Shown here one piece after another: positions 1 to 10,887 of a DNA stretch of 64,000 bases (the stretch's first letter is position 1; each line of letters starts with the position of its first letter). The notes under the pieces were generated by a model that saw only the letters and a program-made list of their open reading frames with translations, searched no databases and was not told the origin of the DNA. This DNA comes from Clostridia bacterium (GTDB lineage Bacteria; Bacillota; Clostridia; Christensenellales; Aristaeellaceae): contig JAFXCE010000073.1 in the NCBI GenBank assembly GCA_017521565.1, positions 1 through 64,000 of the forward strand, read 5' to 3'. The position numbers were made by a program, and so were the translations under genes.

Positions 1-674
1 CCACAAATGCGACAGTGCAACAATGTGCCAACCAGCCGGAGTGGAGTTTAGAACGTCAATACACCATGCCACCTCATCTGCATACGTCCACATTTTTCCC
101 GTACTCAGGATGATGTAGCGTGTTTTTTCTATATAGTCATCCACATAGTAATACATCTTGCCATACGTTGCATCCGTTCCGAACGCCATATCAGCGGTAC
201 GATTTGCATATACAAAAAACTCTGCCCGTTCATCCTCTGTAGGGAAATCTATGATGTATTTGTTGTCGTGATTGCCGATCATGCTTCGATGGTTGGGAAT
301 CTTAGATACATCATCGAGCCACGCTGTAAGCACATCTGTTTCACCTGATTCATTAACAGCAATATCGCCGCCGAAATAGGTTTTGTACATTCCGGTGTAC
401 TTGCTCAGATATTTTAGGATCATCGGAGACTGCCCATAGTTGGTCGTCCAGTGCGCATCCGTATACCACAGGAATGCAGACCTTTTATCGCCCGCAGCAG
501 AAAGCGCCGCATCGATCTCCGTCGCCTTTGCCGCCAGATAACTCTTCCAGTAGTCCGGCACAATGTACGTTTCCTGCACATTGATATTGACGTCAATGTT
601 TCTGTCGCAGTATTTTCCGGCGGTCGCAAGCGTCACCACGCCATTGTTGATCACGTCAATCTGTGTGTTAGCCA

Positions 675-675
<1 letters not shown>
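1..675 (-). CDS. Tail-associated calcineurin-like metallophosphoesterase (partial, 3' end off window)
   Basis: The reading frame starts with ATG at 675, overlapping the previous stop as TGATG, and runs open through position 1, giving 225 visible residues. The first 35 or so residues (MANTQIDVINNG..., then ATAGKYCDRNIDV) look like a short phage tail-attachment module. After that come motifs of the calcineurin-like phosphoesterase fold: LWYTDAHW (about residue 69), GGDI (about 100) and GNHD (about 129), with SHLW at the left edge. In this family Asp, His and Asn residues of these motifs bind two metal ions and cleave phosphoesters. Its place after the baseplate protein suggests a virion-borne enzyme acting on cell-surface polymers such as teichoic acids; that substrate is inference. 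Confidence 0.8.
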
Positions 676-2381
<1,706 letters not shown>

Positions 2382-2395
2382 CAGTTTTCACCTCC

Positions 2396-4531
2396 TTAAT
2401 AATTACCGCCTGCATAGGATGTGATAAATGTTTGAACAAACAAAAACGCCTCAATTCGCGTAAGCGAATCAGGCGTCAGTTCGATTTCGTGCCAGGTTCC
2501 GCGGGTAATCCGCCCATCATCATCAGTAGCCATATACTCCACTACATCCAGTTCTGCGACCTGATAGCCATTGCTGTCTACCAGTTTCGCAGTCGGCACC
2601 TTCTTGCCGTCAACAGAGATCGAAATGCTCTCTGCCATACCACCTTCGTAGATTCCATACACAATATCGTGCGCATGATCATAAAGCTCCACGCTATGCG
2701 TGTGAGAACCTACAGAAATCGAATGAGAGTGAGCACTTACTGAAATACTCAGGGCAGGAATAGTCAGCGTTGCAACAACACTATGGTAATGATTCATATT
2801 ATGACTATGATTTGGATCTGTAACTGTATGGCTGTGATTGATCGAATGATTGTGAGATTTTACGGTATGGCTATGACTGTCACTATCTGTATCAGGGTAT
2901 GCGCCACCTGTTTCATTTAAGTAATAGTAGCTGGTGTAACCGGAATCAACAGATGAAATCGGGTGCCTATGACCATCAATCGAGTGCTTATGTGAGTTAA
3001 CCGTATGGCTATGACTGTCACTATCTGTCTCCGGGGATTTCTCGCCTGAATTCCCCTCATATTTGGCAACAGTAATTCCTGTGCTTGCAGCATCGGTCGT
3101 AGTCATTGATGCCCCACCGGCAGAAAAGCTTTTCGCGCTCGTTGTGGCTGCATTGATGTCATAGACGCGCTCTTCAATCGTCTTGTAGAAGCCCCCGCCT
3201 TCTTCTGTAGTTGTATAGATATCTCCGCCTTCCGATGTGCTGGAGTACGTTCCTCCGCCAGCCTTGGCACCTTTTGCATAAGCACGAAATAAGCTGAGCT
3301 GCCAAGATAGCTTGACCGCATTGATCTTCGCGCAGGCAGGCGGAATATAGAATTTGAGTATCGCCGGATGATCTTCATCAGCATTATCCGTTACCTGCAT
3401 CGGGAAGAGGTTTGTCGCGCCTTGGGAATACTGTGCGGTAATGGCCGTTTTGGCCGACACATCCTCAATGATCGAAGACACGTCGTCCGGCGTGCTGGAA
3501 ATCACGATGTTCTTTTCCAGCGGATCACCCTCCACGTCCTCTTTTTCCACCTCAAGGATGTAGACGTTTTCCCATGCGCCGACCTTTTCATCCATCAGGC
3601 GGAGCAGACGCCCTGCTTCCATCAGATCATAGTCAAGCCCCGTCTTCTTGTGCAGATCAATCGCACTGATGGTGTAGTTGTATCTGAGCTTTTCGAGTGC
3701 GCTCAGATATGCCTTTCCCTTGGCGTAGAGCATTTCATCGTCGCTGATACTGCGGTCAATCAAGCGCTTGCAGATGACACCATGCTGACTGATATATGGA
3801 GAATCAATATAGTTTTTCCCTGTCGGATTGACGCGCCGGATGTTCGTCTGGTTCACGCCTTCACCGCTGCCATAGCAATACAGCCGCGTACAGAGGTTTG
3901 TGCGGTTTCTGCTGCGCTTGATGCCCTTCTCATTGCGACGGATGCGCAGCTCACATGACGGCACGGTTTCCCGCTTGAGCAGATTGATGGTCCATGGATA
4001 CGAAGCTGTATCCAGTTCCCAAATGTACGCATCATCAAAGCATTTCGGCACAGAAAAGATCGCATTGCACAGGTCTTCATTCTCCCAGCTGTACTGAAAC
4101 TGATACTCAAACTCACATCGGCCAAGCTTCCACCGGCGAATGCCGTTGTCATCTGGGGTCTGCAAACTCAGCAAGTAATTCAGCACCTGCTTGGTCGTCA
4201 CGCCCGTGCCGCCGATCTCGAGATAACCGTCAATGGAATCATCAAACAGAAACGCGATCACGTGGTCACAGGAGTATACATGAACGGCACCGATTTCCCG
4301 GATATCTTCTTCCGGCTCATCGCTGATTCGGTACTTCCCAACAGAGCGATCACCATCAAAGATATCGACAATGCAGTTGACGCTTTCGCACAGATCATTT
4401 CCTTCATCAAGCATGGGCAGCGTAAACTGTGCCGTGCACAGATCATTCATCACCCGCTTGTATCCGATTTCAAAGGCATGCTGCAGCGTACCCAGTCTGA
4501 CCATATTTCGGTCGTAGATCGGCGGTTTCAT
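2396..4531 (-). CDS. Phage tail endopeptidase-like/tail spike protein with His-rich HxH C-terminal region
   Basis: I place the start at ATG 4531 because it overlaps the stop of the previous gene as TGATG; an upstream GTG (4540) is possible. The product is 711 residues. Residues 1 to about 370 resemble the prophage tail endopeptidase (Tal, PF06605-type) family that caps the tail below Dit. After about residue 450 the chain turns into a long fibre-like region with many histidine pairs (DSHSHTV, SHKHSIDGHRH, NHSHTVTDPNHSHNMNHYH, SAHSHSISVGSHTHS). HxH motifs coordinate metal ions inside trimeric tail-fibre tips such as T4 gp37, so this part is probably a metal-bound trimeric needle. A beta-rich C-terminal domain of about 80 residues follows. 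Confidence 0.78.
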   Translation of the reverse strand: MKPPIYDRNMVRLGTLQHAFEIGYKRVMNDLCTAQFTLPMLDEGNDLCESVNCIVDIFDGDRSVGKYRISDEPEEDIREIGAVHVYSCDHVIAFLFDDSIDGYLEIGGTGVTTKQVLNYLLSLQTPDDNGIRRWKLGRCEFEYQFQYSWENEDLCNAIFSVPKCFDDAYIWELDTASYPWTINLLKRETVPSCELRIRRNEKGIKRSRNRTNLCTRLYCYGSGEGVNQTNIRRVNPTGKNYIDSPYISQHGVICKRLIDRSISDDEMLYAKGKAYLSALEKLRYNYTISAIDLHKKTGLDYDLMEAGRLLRLMDEKVGAWENVYILEVEKEDVEGDPLEKNIVISSTPDDVSSIIEDVSAKTAITAQYSQGATNLFPMQVTDNADEDHPAILKFYIPPACAKINAVKLSWQLSLFRAYAKGAKAGGGTYSSTSEGGDIYTTTEEGGGFYKTIEERVYDINAATTSAKSFSAGGASMTTTDAASTGITVAKYEGNSGEKSPETDSDSHSHTVNSHKHSIDGHRHPISSVDSGYTSYYYLNETGGAYPDTDSDSHSHTVKSHNHSINHSHTVTDPNHSHNMNHYHSVVATLTIPALSISVSAHSHSISVGSHTHSVELYDHAHDIVYGIYEGGMAESISISVDGKKVPTAKLVDSNGYQVAELDVVEYMATDDDGRITRGTWHEIELTPDSLTRIEAFLFVQTFITSYAGGNY

Positions 4532-5775
4532 CAGACCCACCTCGCATTCGCCTTTACGATCACCTTGACCGTAGCTGCGCTGGCTGTTTGAATGGCGATA
4601 CTCTGATTGCCAACTGTGGCAATGGGATAATCACCGCTGTACAGCCATTTGGCGGCGTTTGTAGATCCGACAGAAGACGACATATCTTCTCCATCAACCA
4701 TAAGTGTAGAACCAACAGAGAGACTAAACCCTCCGCTGTAGTAGCGTGTCTTTCGTGTCTTGCCGTATCTGTCTTTATAGACGATCGTCAAGTCTGTAAT
4801 GGCGGCAGTTCCTGTGTTGGTGATCTCAATGTGCAGGGGTGTATCATATCCCATGCCCCGGGGAAATGCGCTGGCAATATTCATTGCTTTAGCTGTTCCC
4901 GCAGACAGAGAAAGCGTTTCCTCTACCTGTCCCTGCGCAGCATCCATCGCCAACGGCTGTGCTGTCAGCGTCAGATCCAGCTTGCCATTCTCCCATTGCG
5001 TACGGCTGAACAGCGCTTCATTCTCAACCTCTACCTGATAGACGCGCGTGATATCGGAATCCCAAATCAGCGATGCACGTCCAGCATTGACCAACCATGC
5101 AGAAACCTCCATCATCCGGTTTTCTGCTTCCTCGTAGGTAATCGGAACGCCATTTTCATTCGCATTGACGAAGTACAGCGTTCCCTTGATGGCCTTTTCA
5201 GCAATCCTTAGGTTATCGTCATCATATCTAACGGTGCCTGCAATACCGGGAATTTCGTATTTGTGCGCAGAAACCTGCGGCACAGCGGTCTTACTGTTCA
5301 GAACAAACATGCAGTGCATGTCGTTCAGACAATGCTTCCCAGCAAACGTGAAATTGTCCGTCTCAGGGTCTGCGCCGGCCACAGGCTTATTATCATGCTT
5401 GTTGTAAAGCCGATAATCCATGCACATCATGACAACGCTCAGCCGCGCTGTGAGGCCATTAAACAAAGGCGGCTCGATGTTTTTGCACCGAGCTTTGTAG
5501 TATGTTCCTTTCGTATGACGAAGTTCAAGCTTCGCTTCGCCCGATTTCATCAGCCAATCATTGATCTGCTCAAGCCGAGTGTATAGCGCCTGATGCCCTC
5601 TCTCCCTAACAAGTAGCTCAAGAGAGATTTCGCGTACTGTCGGCACGCAGACAGCAGTAATCACTACGCCATTTTTTACAACTGTCTGGTGCGTCATCGG
5701 TGCCGTGAACCGATCAGAAATGATTGTCACTTTCGTGCATCCAAACTGTGACGCATGAATGCCATTGAATGTCAT
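4531..5775 (-). CDS. Distal tail (Dit) protein, Sipho_tail family
   Basis: The start is taken at ATG 5775, which overlaps the tape measure stop as TGATG. The 414-residue protein begins MTFNGIHASQFG and contains the pattern typical of phage tail component N-terminal domains (TVREISLELLVRERGHQALYTRLEQINDWL, about residues 47-80; RLSVVMMCMDYRLY). Dit forms a hexameric ring joining the tail tube to the Tal/baseplate. It is longer than minimal Dit proteins, which agrees with an extra C-terminal galectin-like or carbohydrate-binding domain, as seen in evolved Dits. The order tape measure - Dit - Tal is the standard siphophage order. Confidence 0.82.
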   Translation of the reverse strand: MTFNGIHASQFGCTKVTIISDRFTAPMTHQTVVKNGVVITAVCVPTVREISLELLVRERGHQALYTRLEQINDWLMKSGEAKLELRHTKGTYYKARCKNIEPPLFNGLTARLSVVMMCMDYRLYNKHDNKPVAGADPETDNFTFAGKHCLNDMHCMFVLNSKTAVPQVSAHKYEIPGIAGTVRYDDDNLRIAEKAIKGTLYFVNANENGVPITYEEAENRMMEVSAWLVNAGRASLIWDSDITRVYQVEVENEALFSRTQWENGKLDLTLTAQPLAMDAAQGQVEETLSLSAGTAKAMNIASAFPRGMGYDTPLHIEITNTGTAAITDLTIVYKDRYGKTRKTRYYSGGFSLSVGSTLMVDGEDMSSSVGSTNAAKWLYSGDYPIATVGNQSIAIQTASAATVKVIVKANARWV

Positions 5776-8700
5776 CACACAATCACCCCCTGTGCAGCAC
5801 GTCCGCTAATGGTGGACTTGCTCTTTTTGGCAATATTCTGAGAGACGGGTTTCGTCACGCGCTCGCCAACCTTCTTACCGGACAGATAGATATCGCCGTC
5901 AAGCGCTCCGCTTTCGATGAGCCTATCCGCCATCGCCGTACCAACCTGACGTGCGAAGCCATCATCGCCGCTGGCGCTCAGACTTCGCGCAGTTTCGTTG
6001 GCAACCTGACGAGCATTCTGCCTGTCGGAAAGAACTGTTCCAAAGGACGGATCAGAGATGTATGCTCCCTTCGACAATGCATGAATTGCATTTGCCATCG
6101 CGGTAGCAGCGGCTTTCGCCATCTCGCCGCCAAGGAAGCCATTCGCTGCACCGATATCAACATAGGAGCCGATCTCATAGCCCTCTTTGCTGGGGCTGTT
6201 GATTCTTGCTTCGCTGCGCATCGCCGAAAGAGCATTGGAAATCGCTCTGCGTGCAGCGCTCGCAAGCGTACCGCTCATCGAATTGATGCCATTGACTACA
6301 CCCTGCATAATATTGCGGCCAATACTGGATCCTGCAGAAGCACTCATGATCGATTTGGCAGTATTCACAGCGGAAGTCATAGAATTGCGCACTGCATTGA
6401 TTACACTCGGTGTAAGCGCATTGACACCGTTGCAGATTCCAAGCATCGCAGTGCGTGTGGTCTGACCGAAATTCACAACAATAGGCTGATAGGTTGTGTT
6501 CATCAAAGCAATCAAGGTCTGAACTGCGGTTTGCACACTTGCTTGCTCATCTGTCATACCCGTTCCGATCGCGCCTCCAGCAGTTTGTCCGGTCGTTTTT
6601 GCATCAGATTCTACAGCTGCACGATCTTCCAGACCGGAGATGGTGTTCATGATGGAATCTGCGGCTGCCTGTACTGTGGCTTGAGATTCGCTTGCACCGT
6701 CTGCAACGCCGCCAACAACGCTATCCTCGACCATTGTTTTACCGCTCTCATAAAGCCCAGAAGAGGCAGACGCGATGGCTTTATTCATTTCTTCACCAAT
6801 AATATCACCGGTGGTTGTCCACGCTTCAGAATCGTGAATCGCTTGACTAAGCGTTTGAGGGACATCAAGACCCAGTTGCTGGCAGAGTGCAACGAGCGCA
6901 TCTTCTCCAGTTCCAAATGCATCGATAAATGCAAACATCGACTGCTCGCCAGCAGCATAATACTGACCTGCAATCTCATCACCGAGCAAACCATCGGCCA
7001 TATTGTTGGCAATCAATCCAGCAATTGCCATTGTTGCTTCCTGCTCAGACAACATTCCGCTTTGCAGCGCCTGTACAAGTGCGATGCCGGCACTGCTGAA
7101 CTGTGCATTGAAATTTCCAAGTTCGTCACCAAATCCGGCAGCTTCAAGAGCCACGTATGCTGCTGCTTGATCAAGAATTGTACCAAGTTCCTGATGAAGA
7201 TATCGTTCACTCAACTGCGCAGCAGTCAGCATTCCTTCAACGGTATTCTCGAATACAGTGTCTTGGAATGCATCCAGTCCCAAATTCTCGTCCACTCCAA
7301 AGTGTTCAAGAACTCCTCGAACGGCGCCGTCAAGTACAGAATGAATCGCAGATGCAAGTCCATCGCCCAAGCTGCCCAATCCAATGGCCATTCCCATCAT
7401 CAATGAACCGATGACACTCTTTCCCGCCTCAATAATCACAGAAGATCCTTCGGGAGATGTGATATAGCGAGCAATTTCCCCTGCAATGTCTCCAATGGAA
7501 GCAACTGCATTTTTCATGCCATTTCCGATATTGAGCATCAGATCTGTCACGTCGGGTGCTTCGGTAATATTGTTGAGTGCCTTGCAGATATAACCAAGCA
7601 AATCAGCAGCAAGTGTTCCGATAGTCTCTCCGTAGTCTTTTTCGTTGATATTTTCAAGCGTGTTCGCCAATGCACCGGCAAGCATAGAAGCACCGGTCAC
7701 CGCAGCTTTGATTCCGGCAACAACTCCATTGATGATCAACTCCGCAACACTGGATGTGGCCGTGGTTACATCTTCAACAGTAATACCGCTGAGGACCGTT
7801 CCAATTGCCGTTGCGACATCAGAAGCAGCTCCCGTCACTTTACCAATACCGTTGACAATGGAGGTAACAACATTTCCCGCAAACGTCTGGAATTCAGATG
7901 CCAATGCATCCCATCCTGAAAACGTGCTGATGCCCGTTACAAGCTTTGCAATCAGTTGTCCCGCCCCAGCAGCAAAGTTGGCTTTGCTACTTACAACCTT
8001 ATCGACAATCGCACTAGCGATAGCGGACAGATCACCGATACCCGCAGCCAGACTCTCAGGCGTGACAGATGCGAGGCTGTCGCTGATCTTCCCGACAATC
8101 CGATCGCCAACATCGGACCAACCCGCGCCCTCAGAATCTTCACCGAGAATGAGGTTCTTGAGCCAGCTTTCTGCCGCGCTGAAACCGCTTCGGATCCAGC
8201 TCCAAACCTTGGAGCCGACATCCTTCCATGTGCTCTCATCAGTGAGTGTATCACCGAGGATCACGCCTTTCAGCCAGTCCGATGCGATGGTCACACCAGA
8301 TTTGATCTTCGTGGAAATCTCACTCCAGCTAATCTCCTCCACCGCCTGCTTTGCAGCTGTAAACTTCGCAGAGATATCAGCGGAAAGTCCGTTCAGCGCA
8401 CCAGTAATCGACGTCAGAATCGCTTTTCCTGCGGTAGGCCAGTCTACTGCATTAAGCCCCTCTTTGATATCGCGAATCATTCCTGCAAGCGCTTCTGTGA
8501 TCCTTCCGCTCGTAAACGCGTCGATCAGTCCGGTCACCAGCTTCGTTCCTGCCCGAACGATATTGGGCAAACTTCTGGAAAGCCCCTCGACAATGCTCTC
8601 AATGATGGTCACGCCAAGGTCGAGGAGTCCATCGGCGTTGCTGCCAATCATTTCCGCGAGGGACGAAATGATATTGACTGCGGTGCTGGTCATTTGAGGC

Positions 8701-10163
8701 AGCGCAATTCTGATGCTGTGAGAAATATGCGAAATCAGCTCGGGCATTCGTGCAGATACCGACGCAATTGCCGACTGTACATACTTATCGATCTTGGACA
8801 GGTGCTGCTGCGCCATTCTGGACATCTGAATGAACGTCTTTCCAACCGCATTGTCTGCATCAACAGCTGCAACCGCAAACAGGCCAAGTCCCGCAGCTGC
8901 AATGCCGATCGGGCTGACCAGCATACCAAGAATCACACCGATGCGACTGAGCGTCAGGAGAAGTTGCCCTCCAGCCATCATGACCGGACCAATTGCCGCA
9001 GCAAGGATACCCATCTTGAGCGCAAGCTGCTTGCTGGCATTTGAAGACTTGTTGAACTTATCAACGAGCTTCGTGCCGGACTGGATCACACCTCTGATCG
9101 CGTCTTCATTGAGCGTGAACAACGCAACCTGCGCACCTTCGACAGCAGACTTGAACAGCGTCAGATCACCCTTGGCATTATCAAGGACTGTCTTGGCCAT
9201 CTTGTCTGTCGCTCCGTCACAGTCATAGATGGAATTCGTGAGCTTCTGAATATCCTCGTCGCTGGCATTGATGATCGCCAGCATACCGCTCATTGCTTCC
9301 TGTCCGAAGATCGACGCGGCGTACTGTGCCTTTTCCGCTTCAGTCAGCTTGGCAAAGCTGCTGCGCATATCGCTGATGAGCACATTGAACGGCTTCATTT
9401 CGCCATTGGAATATGTAAGACTCAGCCCGAGCTTGTCCATCGCCGTTGCCGCACGGTCACTCGGATTCGCCATCTGGCTGAGCGCCGCACGCAGAGCAGT
9501 GCCCGCCTGTCCAGCCTTGATGCCGCTGTTTGCCATCAGACCGATTGCAACAGCAACGTCCTCTGCTTTATACCCAAGCGCACCAGCTACCGGTGCGACA
9601 TATTTGAACGTCTCACCCATCATGGAGACGTTGGTGTTCGCATTGGAGGAAGCTACGGCAAGAATATCAGAGAAATGCGCTGCGTCATCAGCTTTCAGGC
9701 CAAACGCTGTGAGCGCATCGGTCACGATATCAGATACCGTGCCGAGGTTTTCGCCGGATGCTGCTGCCAGATTCATGATCGGTGCAAGGCCAGCAAGCAT
9801 TTCGTCGGTCTTCCAACCGGCCATCGCCATGTATTCCAGCGCTTCACCGGCTTCGGTTGCGGTAAACTGTGTTGTCGATCCCATCTCAAGCGCAGCTGCA
9901 TTCAGTTTTACCATCTGTTCTGCTGTGGCGCCGGAGATTGCCTCTACCATGCTCATCTGAGATGTAAAATCCATACCGGCAGAAAGAGATTGCTTGGCAA
10001 AGGATTCAAGCGGCGATGTCAACGAACTGTCGAGCTTCGCACCAAACGACGCCATATTAGCGCCGATTGCTTCCATGTTGTTCTCGATGGTACGCATGGT
10101 TGCATTTACGCCGGAAGAATCCAGATTAAACGAAGCAAACAATTCGCCTACTTTGAGTGCCAT
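5775..10163 (-). CDS. Tail tape measure protein (TP901 family)
   Basis: The 1462-residue product starts at ATG 10163 after AAGGAGGTGAACAACT. Residues about 60-340 match the conserved TP901-type core of phage tape measure proteins (ISGATAEQMVKLNAAALEMG, TTQFTATEAGEALEYMAMAGW, TALRAALSQMANPSDRA). Hydrophobic segments follow around residues 390-435 (LLLTLSRIGVILGMLVSPIGIAAAGL...), then a long Ala/Ser/Ile-rich helical region. Near the C-terminus are NAVRNSMTSAVNTAKSIM and a SINSPSKE-like motif (ARINSPSKEGYEIGSY), both usual for the family. The protein sets tail length and helps DNA entry. It is by far the largest gene in the late operon, directly after the frameshifted chaperone genes. Confidence 0.95.
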   Translation of the reverse strand: MALKVGELFASFNLDSSGVNATMRTIENNMEAIGANMASFGAKLDSSLTSPLESFAKQSLSAGMDFTSQMSMVEAISGATAEQMVKLNAAALEMGSTTQFTATEAGEALEYMAMAGWKTDEMLAGLAPIMNLAAASGENLGTVSDIVTDALTAFGLKADDAAHFSDILAVASSNANTNVSMMGETFKYVAPVAGALGYKAEDVAVAIGLMANSGIKAGQAGTALRAALSQMANPSDRAATAMDKLGLSLTYSNGEMKPFNVLISDMRSSFAKLTEAEKAQYAASIFGQEAMSGMLAIINASDEDIQKLTNSIYDCDGATDKMAKTVLDNAKGDLTLFKSAVEGAQVALFTLNEDAIRGVIQSGTKLVDKFNKSSNASKQLALKMGILAAAIGPVMMAGGQLLLTLSRIGVILGMLVSPIGIAAAGLGLFAVAAVDADNAVGKTFIQMSRMAQQHLSKIDKYVQSAIASVSARMPELISHISHSIRIALPQMTSTAVNIISSLAEMIGSNADGLLDLGVTIIESIVEGLSRSLPNIVRAGTKLVTGLIDAFTSGRITEALAGMIRDIKEGLNAVDWPTAGKAILTSITGALNGLSADISAKFTAAKQAVEEISWSEISTKIKSGVTIASDWLKGVILGDTLTDESTWKDVGSKVWSWIRSGFSAAESWLKNLILGEDSEGAGWSDVGDRIVGKISDSLASVTPESLAAGIGDLSAIASAIVDKVVSSKANFAAGAGQLIAKLVTGISTFSGWDALASEFQTFAGNVVTSIVNGIGKVTGAASDVATAIGTVLSGITVEDVTTATSSVAELIINGVVAGIKAAVTGASMLAGALANTLENINEKDYGETIGTLAADLLGYICKALNNITEAPDVTDLMLNIGNGMKNAVASIGDIAGEIARYITSPEGSSVIIEAGKSVIGSLMMGMAIGLGSLGDGLASAIHSVLDGAVRGVLEHFGVDENLGLDAFQDTVFENTVEGMLTAAQLSERYLHQELGTILDQAAAYVALEAAGFGDELGNFNAQFSSAGIALVQALQSGMLSEQEATMAIAGLIANNMADGLLGDEIAGQYYAAGEQSMFAFIDAFGTGEDALVALCQQLGLDVPQTLSQAIHDSEAWTTTGDIIGEEMNKAIASASSGLYESGKTMVEDSVVGGVADGASESQATVQAAADSIMNTISGLEDRAAVESDAKTTGQTAGGAIGTGMTDEQASVQTAVQTLIALMNTTYQPIVVNFGQTTRTAMLGICNGVNALTPSVINAVRNSMTSAVNTAKSIMSASAGSSIGRNIMQGVVNGINSMSGTLASAARRAISNALSAMRSEARINSPSKEGYEIGSYVDIGAANGFLGGEMAKAAATAMANAIHALSKGAYISDPSFGTVLSDRQNARQVANETARSLSASGDDGFARQVGTAMADRLIESGALDGDIYLSGKKVGERVTKPVSQNIAKKSKSTISGRAAQGVIV

Positions 10164-10177
10164 AGTTGTTCACCTCC

Positions 10178-10818
10178 TTAAACAGAAATAACGGACGAAA
10201 AGAAAGCGGCAGCCTGTCGCCTGTCGCGCTCTTCGTCCGTTTCGTCTCTTTCTTCCTCTTGCAGATCTTGTTGTGCACGGATACGCACTGCCACAGCACC
10301 ATTCGGAGAAAGATTTCTACAAAGAATCAGGAATCGACGCCATGTCATTCCGTCAAGCTGCTCCACAAGATCGATGCCGTAGTCTCTCAGGAAGTCGGCC
10401 TCGATGGCGTCCCAGATGCGAAGCAGGTTTACTTTTTTGCGCCGTTACCGCCCGGCAGCTTGGTACGGCTGTCCTCATCCGTCAACTCGGTCGCTTCGCC
10501 ATCATCCTCTTCCGATCCATTGATGACATTGAACACTTTCTGAATCAGCATGGACAGCTGCTCAACGTCCATGCCTCTGGCACAGATATCATCCATCTGC
10601 TTCGTTCCGAACAATGCATCAGCCGCCGTGAAGATCATCTTGACGAATGCGGCGTTGCGGGAAGACTGATCAGCCAGCCGCTCGGCACGGGCCATCATCA
10701 ACGGAACCACAGCCGGCATCTTCGCAGGGACTTCGTATTCCTTGCCATAAACCTTGACGGTGATCGTCTCCTTCTCCTTCTCGGACATAAACAGGTCAAA
10801 ATCCAGCATCTTGCTCAT
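10178..10818 (-). CDS. Tail assembly chaperone, -1 frameshift fusion product (gpGT-like)
   Basis: This is the predicted long form made when ribosomes shift -1 at A AAA AAG (10432-10438). The 0-frame reads from 10818 to the AAG codon; after the slip, reading continues as VNLLRIWDAIEADFLRDYGIDLVEQLDGMTWRRFL and ends at TAA 10178-10180, giving about 213 residues. The second part (WDAIEADFLRDYGIDL..., then a charged ERDETDEERDRRQ tail) is typical of the T-part of siphophage chaperones and has no usable start of its own. In lambda, gpG and gpGT keep the tape measure protein soluble and recruit tail tube subunits. Position directly before the tape measure gene supports this. Confidence 0.85.
10429..10818 (-). 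CDS. Tail assembly chaperone, unshifted form (gpG-like)
   Basis: The short form ends at TAA 10429-10431, directly after the slippery heptamer. I choose ATG 10818 because AAGGAG lies 6-7 bases upstream; the longer TTG start (10836) would sit inside that site. The product is 129 residues: MSKMLDFDLFMSEKEKETITVKVYGKEYEVPAKMPAVVPL..., an acidic, mostly helical protein ending LPGGNGAKK. It resembles phage tail assembly chaperones of Firmicutes siphophages. It lies between the major tail protein, from which it is separated by a terminator, and the tape measure gene. Confidence 0.88.
   Translation of the reverse strand: MSKMLDFDLFMSEKEKETITVKVYGKEYEVPAKMPAVVPLMMARAERLADQSSRNAAFVKMIFTAADALFGTKQMDDICARGMDVEQLSMLIQKVFNVINGSEEDDGEATELTDEDSRTKLPGGNGAKK
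10432..10438 (-). other. Programmed -1 ribosomal frameshift site (A AAA AAG)
   Basis: Read on the minus strand in the gpG frame, the codons are GCA AAA AAG TAA. The heptamer A AAA AAG is the classical bacterial slippery sequence, as in dnaX. The 0-frame stop follows immediately, and the -1 frame stays open for 84 codons with a chaperone-like sequence. Both features are those of the lambda G/T arrangement. Confidence 0.85.
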
Positions 10819-10843
10819 GTTTTTGCTCCTTCCCAAAATCCAG

Positions 10844-10876
10844 AAAAAAAGGGAGAAGCATTTCGCCTCTCCCTTT
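10844..10876 (-). terminator. Rho-independent terminator between major tail protein and chaperone genes
   Basis: On the minus strand AAAGGGAGA (10876-10868) pairs with TCTCCCTTT (10856-10848) around an 11-base loop and is followed by a run of U. It probably trims the abundant major tail protein message and lowers expression of the downstream tail genes. Confidence 0.8.
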
Positions 10877-10887
10877 CCGTTTTGCCC

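Noticed and set aside
5769-7406. Long plus-strand open frame (545 codons)
   Set aside because: It lies opposite the tape measure gene, has no ribosome site and a low-complexity Cys/His/Arg-rich composition typical of an antisense shadow.
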